Source of the DNA: Vermamoeba vermiformis
Taxonomy: Eukaryota > Tubulinea > Echinamoebida
NCBI GenBank assembly: GCA_045837725.1
Contig: JBEWZL010000179.1
Coordinates: forward strand, 1-64,000
DNA: 64,000 nucleotides
Direction: 5' to 3'
A program made the position numbers and the translations under genes. Shown here piece by piece: positions 22,424 through 35,906 of the stretch; position 1 is the first letter of the stretch, and each line of letters opens with the position of its first letter. The notes under the pieces are model-generated. The model was not told the DNA's origin and did no database searches. It saw only the letters and a program-made list of their open reading frames with translations.

Positions 22424-23939
22424 ATGCCATTTTGCACAGAATGTGGCGCAAGGTTACCGTGGCCAGGAGCCAACTTTTGCGGTCAATGTGGTATCAAACA
22501 AACTTCCACTGTCTCCACGACTAACGAGTACGTAGATATTATTGATATTACTTGTGTTAAATACAATTTATCGCGGATGATCATCAATTAATTTCGTAAT
22601 AACCGATTTAATTAAACAAAATCACAGAAAAAATTCCATTCAGAATCTAAATTAATGCTAACAGCATCTCTTTAATCGCTAGAAAAGCTCAAATAGCCAA
22701 TAGGCCACGCCCGTCTCAAGGGTCTTGTCCTCCCAAACCAACAATCGTTAGTAAAAGCGGATCAATCCTCCAAAAAGCAAACTCGCAACCGGACATTTCC
22801 TCGAGGATTCGTGCTAATTCCAGTCCTACAACGAAAATGAGCCCTACCAGCAAGCCTGCTTTCAATAGAGAACCAGCTTCCATCTCTAAGATGTCATCAA
22901 CAACGGAAATTTCAGCGCGACCAGCAAAATTTCAAACGTCAAACGCGCAACCAAAATACAACACACAGCGAGCACCTATCACAAAGCTTAATATTACGAA
23001 TCAACCAGAGAATAAGCCGACGATGACTTTACGTGCCTTATGTTCTCCGCGAGTTATCCCTGTAGAGAAGCAAACATCGGTACCGGCTCCACGAGCTGTT
23101 AATAGGTCAAATCCCTCGAGTACATTATCGTCCCCTCGCACTCAGCACAACGATGAGGCACCTCCCGCTGCTGTTTCATCCCCTCCATCCTTTAGTCCAC
23201 GATCTCCTCGCTCAGAACCCACATTCTTGCCGATCAAAGGTACCAGTTCTACGGTAGCAAAGCAAGGGGACTCGAACACTGTGCCGAGTTCGGAGAACGA
23301 AATTATTCTTGTCAAGTCGACTTACCAAGCAGAGTCAAAGTCAGCGCCTTTGCTGTTGCAGTCAGTCACTCCGAAAACACCGCCGAGCACTGTACATACC
23401 AAGCACATGTCGTTCAATACGATGGTTGCTGGTATTGTCGGTCACGACGTAAGTGTACACACTTCATGTTATTGCTTGCTTACATCCTCTTTAGAGCGAA
23501 GAATACCAGGCGCAAGTAGTGGGGTATGAAAAACGTACAGAGAAGATCGACAGATCAAAGCCAGTTACAGTATGAAGCCGTGCTAAGTCTCACGTATTTG
23601 CTAACTATTAATTTGTTTAGATGTACAAGATAGAAGTCTCGAAAGGAGGTCAGAAGTGGTTCGTGTACCGCAGGCGTGGACAGTTTTGTAAACTCATGCA
23701 AAAGGTGCGTGCTAGCCCAACTGCGAGGCTAAAACGAACTAACCCGTTAACAGCTAAGGGCCAAAAAGATGATTGGAAATGATTTAAATGTACCGTCCAA
23801 GAAGGGTGACGTCAACGAGTGCGTAAAGTTACTGGGTTATTTTATCAAAAGTATACTGTTACGCGAAGAAATAGCAAAGAGTCATTATATTAGCAATTTT
23901 TTGAAGCCTCTCCAATTGGGCGACATAAAGCCACAATAA
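22424..23939 (+). CDS. Zinc-ribbon/PX protein A (SNX16-like PX domain)
   Basis: The start MPFCTECGARLPWPG gives a small zinc ribbon of two CxxC pairs (CTEC...CGQC). A long Pro/Ser/Thr-rich disordered region follows (22680-23400). A conserved block (PIKGTSSTVAKQGD...SSENEIIL, 23230-23340) precedes a phox-homology domain encoded by three small exons: VVGYEKRTEKI, YKIEVSKGGQKWFVYRRRGQ, LRAKKMIGNDLNVP and a helical end HYISNFLKPLQLGD. The PX strand-turn pattern most resembles SNX16. Such domains bind PI3P-type lipids on endosomes; the RR pair of the phosphate site is present. It is probably an endosomal adaptor, with the proline-rich middle able to recruit SH3 partners. It lies 178 bp upstream of a paralogue on the same strand. 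Confidence 0.8.
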
Positions 23940-24117
23940 AAAATCTTTCGCCTCCGCCTGAAAGAGCTGAACCATGAACTAAATTTGGAAATGGAAAAAA
24001 TCTGTAGCTCTTGCGATTTGTGAATCAATTTGACAAACTGATTTAATACAACAACAGAGCTAGTCTTGTTTAAATAATGCAGTTCGAGTGACGGGAAAGC
24101 GAGATCATCAAAAAAGC

Positions 24118-26386
24118 ATGTCATTTTGCATTGAATGTGGAGTCAAGCTATGGCCAGGTGCGAAGTTCTGTGCGGAATGTGGAGCTAAAGTGCCAGGCTC
24201 GCTACAGTAAGCATTTGTAACATTTTTAAAAGATTTGCTCATATGAGAATCATTCACAATTTTTACTAGTTATCAAATTACAACAAATTATGAATTAAAT
24301 AACGTTCTATTACATACATATTTTCTAGAATATACATATTTAATTAAACGAATTTAATTGACCGAATTTAAATTCGATCCAGATCAGCCGACAGTCCGAA
24401 ACAGATAAGCTTTGTTCCAATGCGTAAGTGTAATAACATGATTAAATGGGCAAAGTGACTCATTATTGACCATTAGCACCAACGGCAGTTCCAAAAAGGT
24501 AGGATCGCATTTTACCGCTGACATTTACTCAGTTCTGCAGAACTGCTGAAGAGCCTATCCATCTTCGGGCTGCATCTGGTTCAGTCCCAGGGAATAACGT
24601 CGTTATTTCACCCAGCGGAGCAACGCTAAAGAAAGCGACCTCTCAGCCAGAAGTTAACTCGCGGGTTTACTCGAACTCCTATGCAGCACCTAATAGAGCG
24701 GTAGTAGCCTCCTCTCCCAAGAAGTTTGCACCCGTGGCCTCCAACTCGCCGCCATCCGTCCCACCCCCTCCAGCGAGGGGACTTATGGCCTCAGCGGACG
24801 ACATCGTGCAATCACCAACAGTTCCTGCGAGAAACAAACTAACGCGGTCTTCTCCAGATGTAACAAGCAGAACCGTTAACACGCCTCCTCAACGATCAGC
24901 ACCCAAGTTGAATATTTTGACGCCGCCGGTTTCCCCTCCAGTTCCACGTGCCGTCAACTTTGCTGATTCACCACCAACCACGGTCCCTTCCCCTCCTCCT
25001 TTGGCCTCTCGCGTACCATTCGCACCACCGCGAACAACTTCGCCAGCACGTGTGCCTGAATATGAGTCACCAAACGCACAGGCGACATCAAAATTTCCCG
25101 CTCAAACAATGCCGATGAACATTCCGACAGTTAGCCCTCGCACAGGACCGTTGAGTCCTCCACGCGGAATGTCCCCCAAAGCACCATTTACAGAACCTCC
25201 CTTAACAATTCCACCACCACCACGAGCTGTGAACTTTGTTGATTCACCGCCCAGCCGAATTCCGCCGTCTCCAACCTCCGCAAAATTAGGTTTGAGCAGT
25301 GCTTTTGCCAGTGATAATGAAGCCGACACTTCAGTAGCAACATCGCCGAGAAAAGAGTTCGGAATGCCAGCTGTTCCGAAGACTATCTCACGTCCCACGG
25401 CAGCACCGAACGGATTATCACCCCCAATTCCAATTCCACCGAGAGGAAATACAGGACCATCTCTCTCGCCGCCTGTGTCTCCACGGAGTTACGGAATACC
25501 ACCGCCAAGCTATCAAACCGAGAGTCCTGACGACGAAGAGCCACCAACGTACATTCCCCCGCCACCTCCTGTCGGAAAGAAGCCGGTGATAGGTGCACCA
25601 AGCAAAGGATGGCTATTAGACCCCTCACGAACTGTGCAAGAATCGAGTGGACCGGTGCTGATTCCAATCAAAGGCACAAGCTCCACTGTGGCTCGACAGG
25701 GCGATGTGAAGGCAATGCCGTCTTCAGAAAACGAAGTCATTCTCACGAAAACAACTTACAAGGCCGATACGAATGTTGCGCCATTGACGGTTCAATCAGT
25801 CAATCCCGGTAGCATTGCAAAAGCTCCGCCGAAAGAGCCAGGCAAGCGGATGTCATTCAACACCGTAGTCGCAATGGCAGTTGGGCACGATGTAAGTCCG
25901 CCTAATGAGGTGACCTTGGGCTGACGTATTTCACAGGGAACGGGGTACCAAGCGAAAGTAGTTGGCCATGAAAATCGAAACGAGAACTTAGACGGCTCAA
26001 AATCTATAACTGTACGAACACTTGTCAAAGGAGTTTTAAAACTGATGTGTGTTGTTAGGTCTTTAAAATTGAAGTGCAGAAAGGAGGTCAGACGTGGCAC
26101 GTTTTCAGAAGACATGCACAATTCGCTAAACTCACACAAAAGGTACCTTTTTGATCTATCACTACGCATATTTGTATGGCTAACAGTAGTTCTTCAGTTA
26201 AAAGATAAACGACTGCTCGGGTACAACGAAATGAATTTGCCATCGAAAAAGAGCGACAATGACGCGTCGGTGCAGGTCTTGAATAACTTCTTGACGAGCA
26301 TTTTGAGCCGCGAAGAGGTAGCAACGAGCCATTATGTGAATAATTTCTTACAGCCGTTGCAACTCGGAGACACAAAACCAAAATAA
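24118..26386 (+). CDS. Zinc-ribbon/PX protein B, tandem paralogue
   Basis: Same architecture as the gene upstream: zinc ribbon MSFCIECGVKLWPG with a second CAECG pair, Pro-rich disordered middle, conserved block PIKGTSSTVARQGD, and a C-terminal PX domain (FKIEVQKGGQTWHVFRRHAQ, then LKDKRLLGYNEMNLPSKK, ending QPLQLGDTKPK). The middle is much longer than in protein A (single exon 24540-25900), with many PPP and PxxPR motifs suited to SH3 or profilin binding. The middle has diverged freely, but the ~50-residue block before the PX domain has not, so that block is probably functional. Likely a membrane-trafficking or actin-linked adaptor; partners are unknown. Confidence 0.8.
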
Positions 26387-26660
26387 GTTGTAAAATTGTA
26401 TTGTACAAAACGGAATAAAGGGAACTACCACAAGATTTGTTGCACCGATCCACACTAAAACTCGCGATATAAAATACACCCATATTATCTTAAAGATAGT
26501 TTGTGTCTCCATGGGAGACATGCGAAGAATTTACTGCTCTGCCCGAGAAACATAGAGAGTAGAGTCAAACTGTAACAAGAAACGTCGTGGAATTTCTGTT
26601 TACGTAGCAGTGTGCGCCTTTAAACAGGTCACGAAAAACTATGAGGTACTCAACGGGGCC

Positions 26661-29600
26661 TTATTGCTCGTCCTCGCTGGGCTGTTTGTTGCGCCAATAA
26701 AGATCCTCTTCAACACTGTCTTTCACGATGAATCGCACGACTTTGACTTTTTTCGTTTGTCCTTGACGGCACGCGCGACCAATTGCTTGTTTTTCCGCTG
26801 CCTGAACTTGTTCGTACGAGCTCTCGAGCGGATCCAACAAAACCACGTGACTTGCTTCGACGAGGTTGGTGCCTGAAGCAGTGCGATCGAGTGTCAGCAG
26901 AATGACTTTCACTGCCGCGTCATTTTTGAAGTTTTTGAGCGCTCGTGTCATGGTCACAATGTTGCTGAAGTTAAGTTAGTAATGCCAAATTAGGAAATAA
27001 ACAAGAAATTCCATATTAAGCGATTTTTCCGAACTTACCCTTGCATCGATGACCAGCCAATGCCAAAACCATTCAACATCAATTTCAATCGATCCAACAC
27101 CTTGAAATTTCGTGAAAATAAAATCACTCTGGCCTCGTCATCTTTTCCCGTAGTTTCTTTGAGCCACTTCGCTAGTGCCGCAATTTTTGCGCCAAAAATA
27201 TTAATTAGTTCGTCGTGCGTGAGCAGATCCATCTTTTTGAGATGTTTTTCGCGGTCCTCAAGCAGTGTAAATTCGCGCAATGCATCGATCTCTGGACGAC
27301 TGGGAACGAGCGGCTGGATAGATAATTAATGCAATTCTTTTTGGTTCCAAAAAAGGAAAGTATGTTTAGATCCGTTTGCTTACCACTTTGAGCCACCGTT
27401 GCAGTTCAGCCATGCTGTCATCGAGCTCTCTTTTGCGTGCCTCGACTAGTCTTTGTTCAATTTCATTGTTCGGTGGCGTACGAGTGAAGCGTTCGTACAA
27501 TTTGAGCGCTTTGTCGTAGAGGTCCTGGTTCATGAATACCGTTCAGCGAAAACTAATTCAATTTCTATATTTGGCATAACGTACCTGTCTAATAGCGATA
27601 TACTTTGCAATTGTGTTATTGACGGTAAATTCGGTGCGCTGACCGAGGCACAGATCCATTTTCATGGACTGATAGCCCAAACCTAGCACCAATCAAGATT
27701 AATATGAATGATATATAGGACCACTATTCTTACTGTTGTAAATAGCACGTTCAGCTTGAGAAAATTCGGCGAAAATTGTTTCTTCCTCGCTAGGCGGCAC
27801 ACTGTGGAATAATTTCACGTCTTCTTTGGTGTTGCGCCACAAAAAAATTTTAATCAGCATTTGAGCTCGCATCCAGCTAAAAATAGACACAAGTCATTAG
27901 CATATAAGCGACAATACCAAAATTATTTATACGTACAGCTCGTAGTTGGTCAACGGATAATTTTCAGGCTGTTCAAATTCCACCGATAAAAATTTATACA
28001 ACCGAGTCATGCATTTGCTAATTTCCTAATTAGTACATTTCACTAAGGTTCTGTGGTATGTAGCACGTACTACGTCGGGAACGGGGTTGCACTGACGTAC
28101 CACGAATAATTTCGTGAGATGTACGAGACCATTTCTGCGACAAGTGTTAATTTAATTTCCATATTAGGAAGGTATACGGGTTGGTATACGACTTACTCGA
28201 GGTCAACGTATCAGTCAAGACCTCGTGACCTTCATCAATGACGACACGGTGCCAGTGAAAGTGATCGAGGATTGGTCCGACAGTTTCCAAATAAGGCAAT
28301 GTCTTCAACTTTTGCAATAATTCTTTCAAAATCACGACACGCTTCTCGAGTCCCTTGCCACCGAGCGGAACTTTTTTCTTGCCGCAGCCAGCCGTGAAAT
28401 AAGTTTTGTTTCGCATAAACGGCGCGCTAACAATCACCACATCTGCAAGATTATTTCCTAATTAGTACATGTGACTCATCGTACAGATCCAGATCTACAT
28501 ACCAGCCTCGACAATGTCCTTATAAGTCACTCGCGTCATATCAGCACTGAGCGCTATTAACACCACTTTGAAGTTATTCCGATCCGTGTGCTTTTCGAGC
28601 TCATCGACCCACTGTTGCGCGATGTGGTTTGGACATATGACTAAGCAGAGTGAGACATATGGCTAGAATTGTTGCAATATTACGCACCTAGCGTCGCCTT
28701 CGTGTTAATTAGTCCGGTTTCACTGAATTCGGGCAATTCTTTTGGCGCTGGATTAGCGAGCACCAATCCAAGGACTGAAAAAGAATTAAATTCGTGCAAT
28801 GTTTTAGCGCTATCATGCGCACGCACTCTCAATAGTTTTTCCGAGTCCCATCTCATCAGCTAATATTCCGCCCTTGCCAACCTTCAATTTGGCAATCTTG
28901 TCGTGCTGATCCAGCTCATCAGCGTGAATAATCTTATTGTTGTGCAGATCAAACACGTATTCTAAACGAGACACGCGCCATGTGTTTAAGACCGAGAATT
29001 CGTGCGCTGAAAGAAAAGTTAAAAAATGATCTTTTAGTTCTTTGTTCTTACTTGTTATCGGAGTATTTTCGATTTCTTTCATGAAACTAATCGCGTCTAG
29101 TTGATAGGAATATAATTTGAATCCTTCAGAGAAGCCTTTTGGCTGCTCGATCAGATCCGGCAACTGCAAACCACAACGTCAACAATAAAGTTTCTTAGAG
29201 CAGTGAGTATATACGTACAAATGGCTTATTTGCTTTGGTAGTTTGCACTCCTTTTTTCCACAGTGCTTCAGCCTCGTCTGCGACGTAAAAAAAAAGCAGT
29301 TTTGAACGAGGAATTGGATCGCCATTCACGAGCATTTCTTCGAGCCTAATAAATCGCGTTACTATGGTATATTATCGTAACTAAGTTGTTATAATATACC
29401 TTTTTAAGTTGATATTAACACTGACGTAGGTATTTGGATTGCTAAAGGTGATGCGCCACAAATCATCGTTCCGGAAGTTCAACAACGGATTGAGCTCCGC
29501 ATCATTGGAGAAAATCCACTCAGGGCGGCTAGGAGCAGAATATTGCGATATTGGTAGGAAATTCGTGTAATGAAAGACTTTTGAGCCGTCCGGAGTTGTT

Positions 29601-30159
29601 AACTACGAATTGGAGATCCGGTTAGGCTTCGGTAACAGTTGCAAAAAGCATCTTTTAACTCGGTGAAGTATCTTATGGTTGTTTATTATTTTTTTTGGGG
29701 GGGGAATAATATGAAGATAATTACTTGGAAGTTCATCTTACACTTAATCCGAAGTGATTGAATTCGAAAAAGTGAAGTTCATTGTAATGTAAACTCGTAG
29801 CATTTTCTTCAAGCACTAAATTATATAATCTTTAATACATGCATGCATAGTATAAGTTTAAACGTACCGACAGTTGACCGTACGCCCGCTTCGAATTTTT
29901 GTAGTTCGAGCCATGTTTTGAAATAATTCAGAGTGCATTCATACCAATATCTGCACACCTCTGATGCTCTAAAAACACTACTACGATCCATAAATAAATA
30001 TATTAAATTAATTACTTCGACTGGCAGGTGATTCAAGTCATTTTGATCTGAGGGATCGATTCGAAGTTTCTTGAATAACTTCGTAATGCGCGATGGAGAG
30101 TCGCTAGGAGCATTGGGGCCAATATTAATGTCTACTTTGACGTCAGGTGTGGCCTCCAT
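26661..30159 (-). CDS. F-box SNF2-family helicase/ATPase
   Basis: A multi-exon nuclear-type ATPase. The start at 30159 leads into an N-terminal F-box, LNHLPVEVINLIYLFMD..RASEVCRYWYE (~30000). The SNF2 motor follows: motif I GGILADEMGLGKTIES (~28830), motif II VIDEGHEV (DEGH, ~28230), and in the C-lobe VILLTLDRTASGTNLVEA, then motif VI IGRACRQGQTKKVKVVRF (~26720). The stop is at 26661. An F-box joined to a SNF2 motor is known from a plant protein family (Arabidopsis At3g54460 type). The combination suggests an SCF ubiquitin ligase subunit that remodels DNA-bound complexes. I saw no RING finger between the lobes, unlike HLTF/Rad5. At least ten short introns; internal exon edges are approximate. 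Confidence 0.85.
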
Positions 30160-30241
30160 GAGAAGTGAAGTTAAACTTGATAGATTTTTTGGCGCGACAT
30201 TTTTCCACCCTAGTTTGAAATTCTTAAATCAAAAAATAATC
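30160..30241. promoter_or_regulatory. 82-bp shared divergent promoter
   Basis: Only 82 bp lie between the start codons of the F-box helicase (minus) and the small disordered protein (plus). Both transcription starts must fall here or inside coding sequence, so the pair is likely co-regulated. Confidence 0.5.
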
Positions 30242-30677
30242 ATGAGCGACAACACTTCAGTAAATGATCTAAAGAAAAAGTTTGATCCTCCTCGTGGACC
30301 CGGCAAGGTAACGTAGCCAAGGAAATAATTAAAGAAGCTGAAATTGAAACCAATCTTGTTATAGGTTAAATGGGAGGACAATAAAGGGCAAGGTCAAAAA
30401 CGAGTCAATACACCTGGCGAACCCGGAGTAAGAGGAATTTCAGCTAGATACTGCGAAACAAGCAAAGATTTTTTTCTATTTATTACGATTCCGTAAATTA
30501 AAATACTTATAGGGCGCCCTAATTGTACGATTGGATACAGGAGCCCTTTAATTATTTTAAAGAGGCGAAATTTTTTCAGTTATTTTTCTCGATCTTAGGC
30601 AATTGCTAACCAAATTGCAGGGCGTTTCAAAACCGACGGGTCCTCCACCAAAGAAAAGCATCACCGACCTTCCATAA
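30242..30677 (+). CDS. Small basic disordered protein, 61 residues
   Basis: Three exons with phase-0 introns: 30242-30307 (MSDNTSVNDLKKKFDPP...), 30365-30430 (VKWEDNKGQG..TPGEPG) and 30622-30677 (GVSKPTGPPPKKSITDLP). The joined frame is clean and both introns have canonical ends, which supports a real gene. The protein is rich in Lys, Pro and Gly, has no cysteine or membrane segment, and is probably unfolded. DLKKKF near the N-terminus faintly recalls short actin-binding peptides, but this is too weak to assign a function. It is too short for gene finders that need long frames. Confidence 0.65.
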
Positions 30678-30774
30678 GTAATACCGGTCTATTTATGCAA
30701 CGGCGTAATTGTAATTAGGAGTATTAAATAATTCTTTTATTGTTAGCGTATCTTACATTCAGGAACTTTCAATA

Positions 30775-32974
30775 TTAATCAGAGGTAGCAGCGCATTTGT
30801 CTTTAATGCAACCTTCAGCGCCGCAATATTGGTTGATCACTCCAGTCTCAAGGAAATCTCGCATCTGATCTTGGGATGCTGTTTCTTGTCTAGGACAGCC
30901 GTGCGTATTGAAGTCAGTATTAGCAGGCAAGTTGTTATAAGGACCATCAGGAACATTGCGATACTTCCAGATCATGAATGCACTCGAGTTACTGAATGGG
31001 GCAGTGCGATCTGGCAAGCCGAAAAGAGGCTCGTATGATGGTGCGATGGCTGAAGCTCCATATGAACGCGCCATAATCATTGCACCTAATGGCGTCACCA
31101 ACGAGTCACCGTAAGCAGCTACGAAGGAGAGGTAAGTACAAACGAGGCATAAACATGTGGTATTGAGGTGTACCTTGCAACAATGCTTGTTTGGGCTGGA
31201 AGCCTGGCTGCACGTCACGATTCAACAAGTTGAGCCAGCCAGCGGACTCGGCGGGGTCCCAGAATGATTGGATGAGACTGAGCCCAACACGAATGTCAAA
31301 CCAAGAGTAGAACTGCAAGTGCATGAATTGAGAGTAGAAAGTGAACGCGCTGGAGCGGCCGAGGAGTAGCGCAAATGGAGCACCAGGCACTTGCAAGGCC
31401 ACGCGAGTGAAGTCACGTGAGTAAGTGGCAAAACCGCCACCGACGACTGCACCCTGCGAGTTGCCGTAGAACTGACGAGGCGTGTCAGCACTCAGCAACT
31501 GCACGCCGTTGGCCTTGAGTGCGTCATTGGCACTAATTTCGTTGAGCAACATGCGGAGACCCACTGCACGTGCGGCCCAGCCCTGGTTGACAGACTCGGG
31601 CAAGATCGGGAAGTCAGTCAAATCGTTGATGAGCACCTTGAGCACGGCAAGGACGTCGAATGTAGCCATGCCGTACCAGTCTGTGGCGTAAAAGATCCAA
31701 TCGTACTTGTTGGCCATAATGTCAAATTGCTTGTCCAACAACTCGTCACGATTACCGAACAAACCGTGGCCGTACTCGATTAACATCTTGGCTGGCGTGG
31801 CTTTCTTGATCAACGAGCAAGGAATGCGGAGCAAAAAGTTGTTGTTCTTGGTGGCTGTGGCTTTCGGTTCCATTACACGTTGACCATTTTCACGCGGCAA
31901 CATTGAACCACGTGCAGTTCCGTTCAAATAAAACGGTGCTGTGAAGTGACCCCAAACATTTCTTGCCATTGTCTCGTCAGTGGTGCAGTCGAACTCGTCA
32001 ACGCGATCAATGGCGAAGGTGTAGCCTCCTTGCTCATACAGTGCGAGTGCATCGTCGCGCATGTACTGAGCACGACCGAGACTGCTGTTCATAGAGTTGG
32101 TAACAAAGTCCCAAGCCATTTGCAACTCCGAGCGAGCGAAGCCTTTGTAAGTAATCGTCAGTTTGACACTTGTTGACAGGTGTCACTAAGAGTTCATACC
32201 TTCAGCGGCCAGAGCCGGGAATACAATCGTGTTGTAGTTGCTCGACATTTGATCGTTACTGGTCGTCTTATCGATCATTGTCTTCATGCCGTCAGGTGCT
32301 GCAATGACTTCGCCCTTCGAGTTCGTCAGTCCACGAATACCCACGACGTATCTCGTGTTGAAATTTAACGAGATTGCAGGCTGCATGACAACAACAGGCC
32401 AGTTAGGATCTACTTGGTCAATTTCGAGCCAGTGTGGCACTCGTTGACCGGTCGCAGTGTCGATCAAAATTGAGGTGGCGTTGGTGAGGTTGTACAGAGC
32501 CATATCCCAGAACGGGATCATCGAGGCATTGACGACATCAGGTAAGTTGAATAACAACGGCGCTGTCGTTGAAAATCCATCGAGTTCGTTCCAATATTTA
32601 GGGTTGATTCTGTCGCCCACTTTGATTTTCGGCAACGAGTTCGCGCCAAAATTGACACGGTATCCAGTTGGGGTTGAAGTGTCCGTTACGAGATAGTACG
32701 ATGACGGATAAGGCAAGATGCATGCTGACGGATCTACAGGGTTGCAATCGCTGTAGCAGTTGAGATCTCCTGGATCGCAGTAGCCCGTGTTGGATCCGAC
32801 TTGAACGGCTGAAATAATCGACATAATGACGAAAACGACAATGACTACCATCACAATAGTGTAGGCAATGTAAGTGGCTGTGAATAACGCCCATCTTTGA
32901 GCCTTAGTCTTCGGCTTAACGACGTATTTGTTTTTGGTCTTCTTTATCCACTTCCATTTCATAATTGTGACCAC
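30775..32974 (-). CDS. Type II membrane-anchored alpha/beta hydrolase-like protein
   Basis: The start is MVTIMKWKWIKK or Met at 32962. A basic cytoplasmic tail is followed by one membrane helix (RWALFTATYIAYTIVMVVIV and beyond, ~32850) and a large outer domain of ~650 residues. The N-terminal outer part has CNPVDPSACILPYPSSYYLV; from memory, this style occurs in secreted proteins of myxobacteria and relatives. The hydrolase core has LIEYGHGLFGNRDELL and the nucleophile elbow FYGNSQGAVVGG (Ser in GNSQG, ~31460). A C-terminal THGCPRQ could supply the catalytic His (~30890). Two short introns (about 32200-32120 and 31180-31110) are read, and several Asn-x-Ser/Thr sites fit a surface or lumenal location. 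Esterase, lipase or peptidase activity is possible; the substrate is unknown. Confidence 0.75.
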
Positions 32975-33054
32975 GATAAGGGCTGATAGTAATGCAATTA
33001 ATTGATTGAGAATTATAAGTTAAGTCTACCATGTCATTTAAAGAAAAAATCGGA

Positions 33055-33833
33055 TTACGAGATTTCGGTGATTTTAATTAAGTAATTATGCGGTGTCGCA
33101 GGATCCTGTTGCACGAAATTACGCACGCATCGCTTGAAGCTGCGACGGAAGTTTAATATGACGCTATTCTCACTTACCAAGCTCAATAGCCATTGAGAAA
33201 GCGCAGAAAATGAAGTAAAACAGTAAAGCGCTCCACAACCAAGTCCAATCTTCATTTACGACGCCCGTAGGCTCGAATAGGTAGTCTTTTAATATAGGCA
33301 GCACGATGATAAATACGATGAAATTGCAAATGATGTCTATCCCAAGCCAAACAATGTATGCAATTTCTAATCCAGCGTGTCTCTTTCGGGAAAAGACAAA
33401 TCCTGTATTTAACATTAATAAGCTTCGGAAAATATTTCTATTAATTTTGTAACATTACCGATTCCCAAGAACAAGTAATCCAGAAAAAGCTCGAACACGA
33501 AGGGCATTACGATGAAGAATTTCCCAAGCCACGTGTACAATGCAAACGTCGCAAATATACGTAGTGAAACTACGCCGAAAGCGATGTTCAAATAAGTTTG
33601 GATGAGTGTCACGATCTGATCAATGACATGTCGTTAGAATTACATTTCATTATACAAGCTTGAACGCGTAGGGAACTATATATTTTATAAATAACGATTT
33701 TTTAATGTCGATAAAACCGTTTTCCGTTTTTTACCTTGATCTTTTTATCGAGCGGGCCAGATCCGGAGCTTTTCCCGTTCTGCTTCCCATTTCTGGTCTC
33801 CAGCTCTGTCGAATTCTTATCCTTGTTGCTCAT
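33055..33833 (-). CDS. Small four-pass membrane protein, unknown
   Basis: Four exons. The first gives a charged Lys/Ser-rich N-terminus (MSNKDKNSTELETRNG). The second has two hydrophobic segments (TLIQTYLNIAFGVV; FIVMPFVFELFLDYLFLG). The third has two more (LEIAYIVWLGIDIICNF; WLWSALLFYFIFCAFSMAIE). A short last exon ends HNYLIKITEIS. Splicing at 33735 (donor) and 33613 (acceptor) keeps the frame. About 195 residues. The layout resembles small tetraspanning proteins of endomembranes, but I do not recognise a family. Confidence 0.6.
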
Positions 33834-33966
33834 ATCGACATGTATAAATATATAAATTAAAAAAAAGCTAGGTTCCGTTATCTCCGAGATAGATACGTGA
33901 CATAAATTTCCCATTCTTGTGAGCAAGTTAATGTTGAAACAGCCTTGAATCAAGACTACTGTAATA

Positions 33967-35505
<1,539 letters not shown>

Positions 35506-35587
35506 AATAACCAAGTACGCCATTCCAACGCGAAGCAGTCAAACTTTTTAACGAGTCCGTTCGATCGTCGACAATATTTTTCAATCA

Positions 35588-35660
35588 GCCGTGATAGCTC
35601 AACTGGTAGAGCGGCAGACTGAACATCTGTAGGTTTTCGGTTCAACTCCGAATTGCGGCA
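35588..35660 (+). tRNA. tRNA-Phe (GAA)
   Basis: A 73-nt cloverleaf: acceptor GCCGTGA pairs with TTGCGGC (with G-U pairs), D arm GCTC/GAGC, anticodon stem GCAGA/TCTGT around loop CTGAACA giving anticodon GAA, T arm TTCGG/CCGAA with TTCAACT, discriminator A. There is no intron. The B box GGTTCAACTCC is intact. Confidence 0.93.
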
Positions 35661-35669
35661 ATCCTATTC

Positions 35670-35677
35670 TTTTTTTT
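35670..35677 (+). terminator. Pol III terminator of tRNA-Phe
   Basis: Eight T residues start ten bases after the tRNA 3' end, a standard RNA polymerase III stop. Confidence 0.8.
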
Positions 35678-35906
35678 GTCAGCTTCTCGTTAAATTCACA
35701 GAATGACCTAATTTCTCCATCGCTCCATTGCGTTTTTGCAATTAAAATCCATTCAATGTACACACGGTTAATTAGTATCGGGTATTTTGTGCTTATGGAT
35801 AATTTAAGTCGAGGTAGTCGACCGAGATTTCAAAATGTTAATTCTGAATCTAGAAACTTCTACAGTTCGTTATTTGTTCCATAAAGAATGACCACAGTAG
35901 CCTTAA

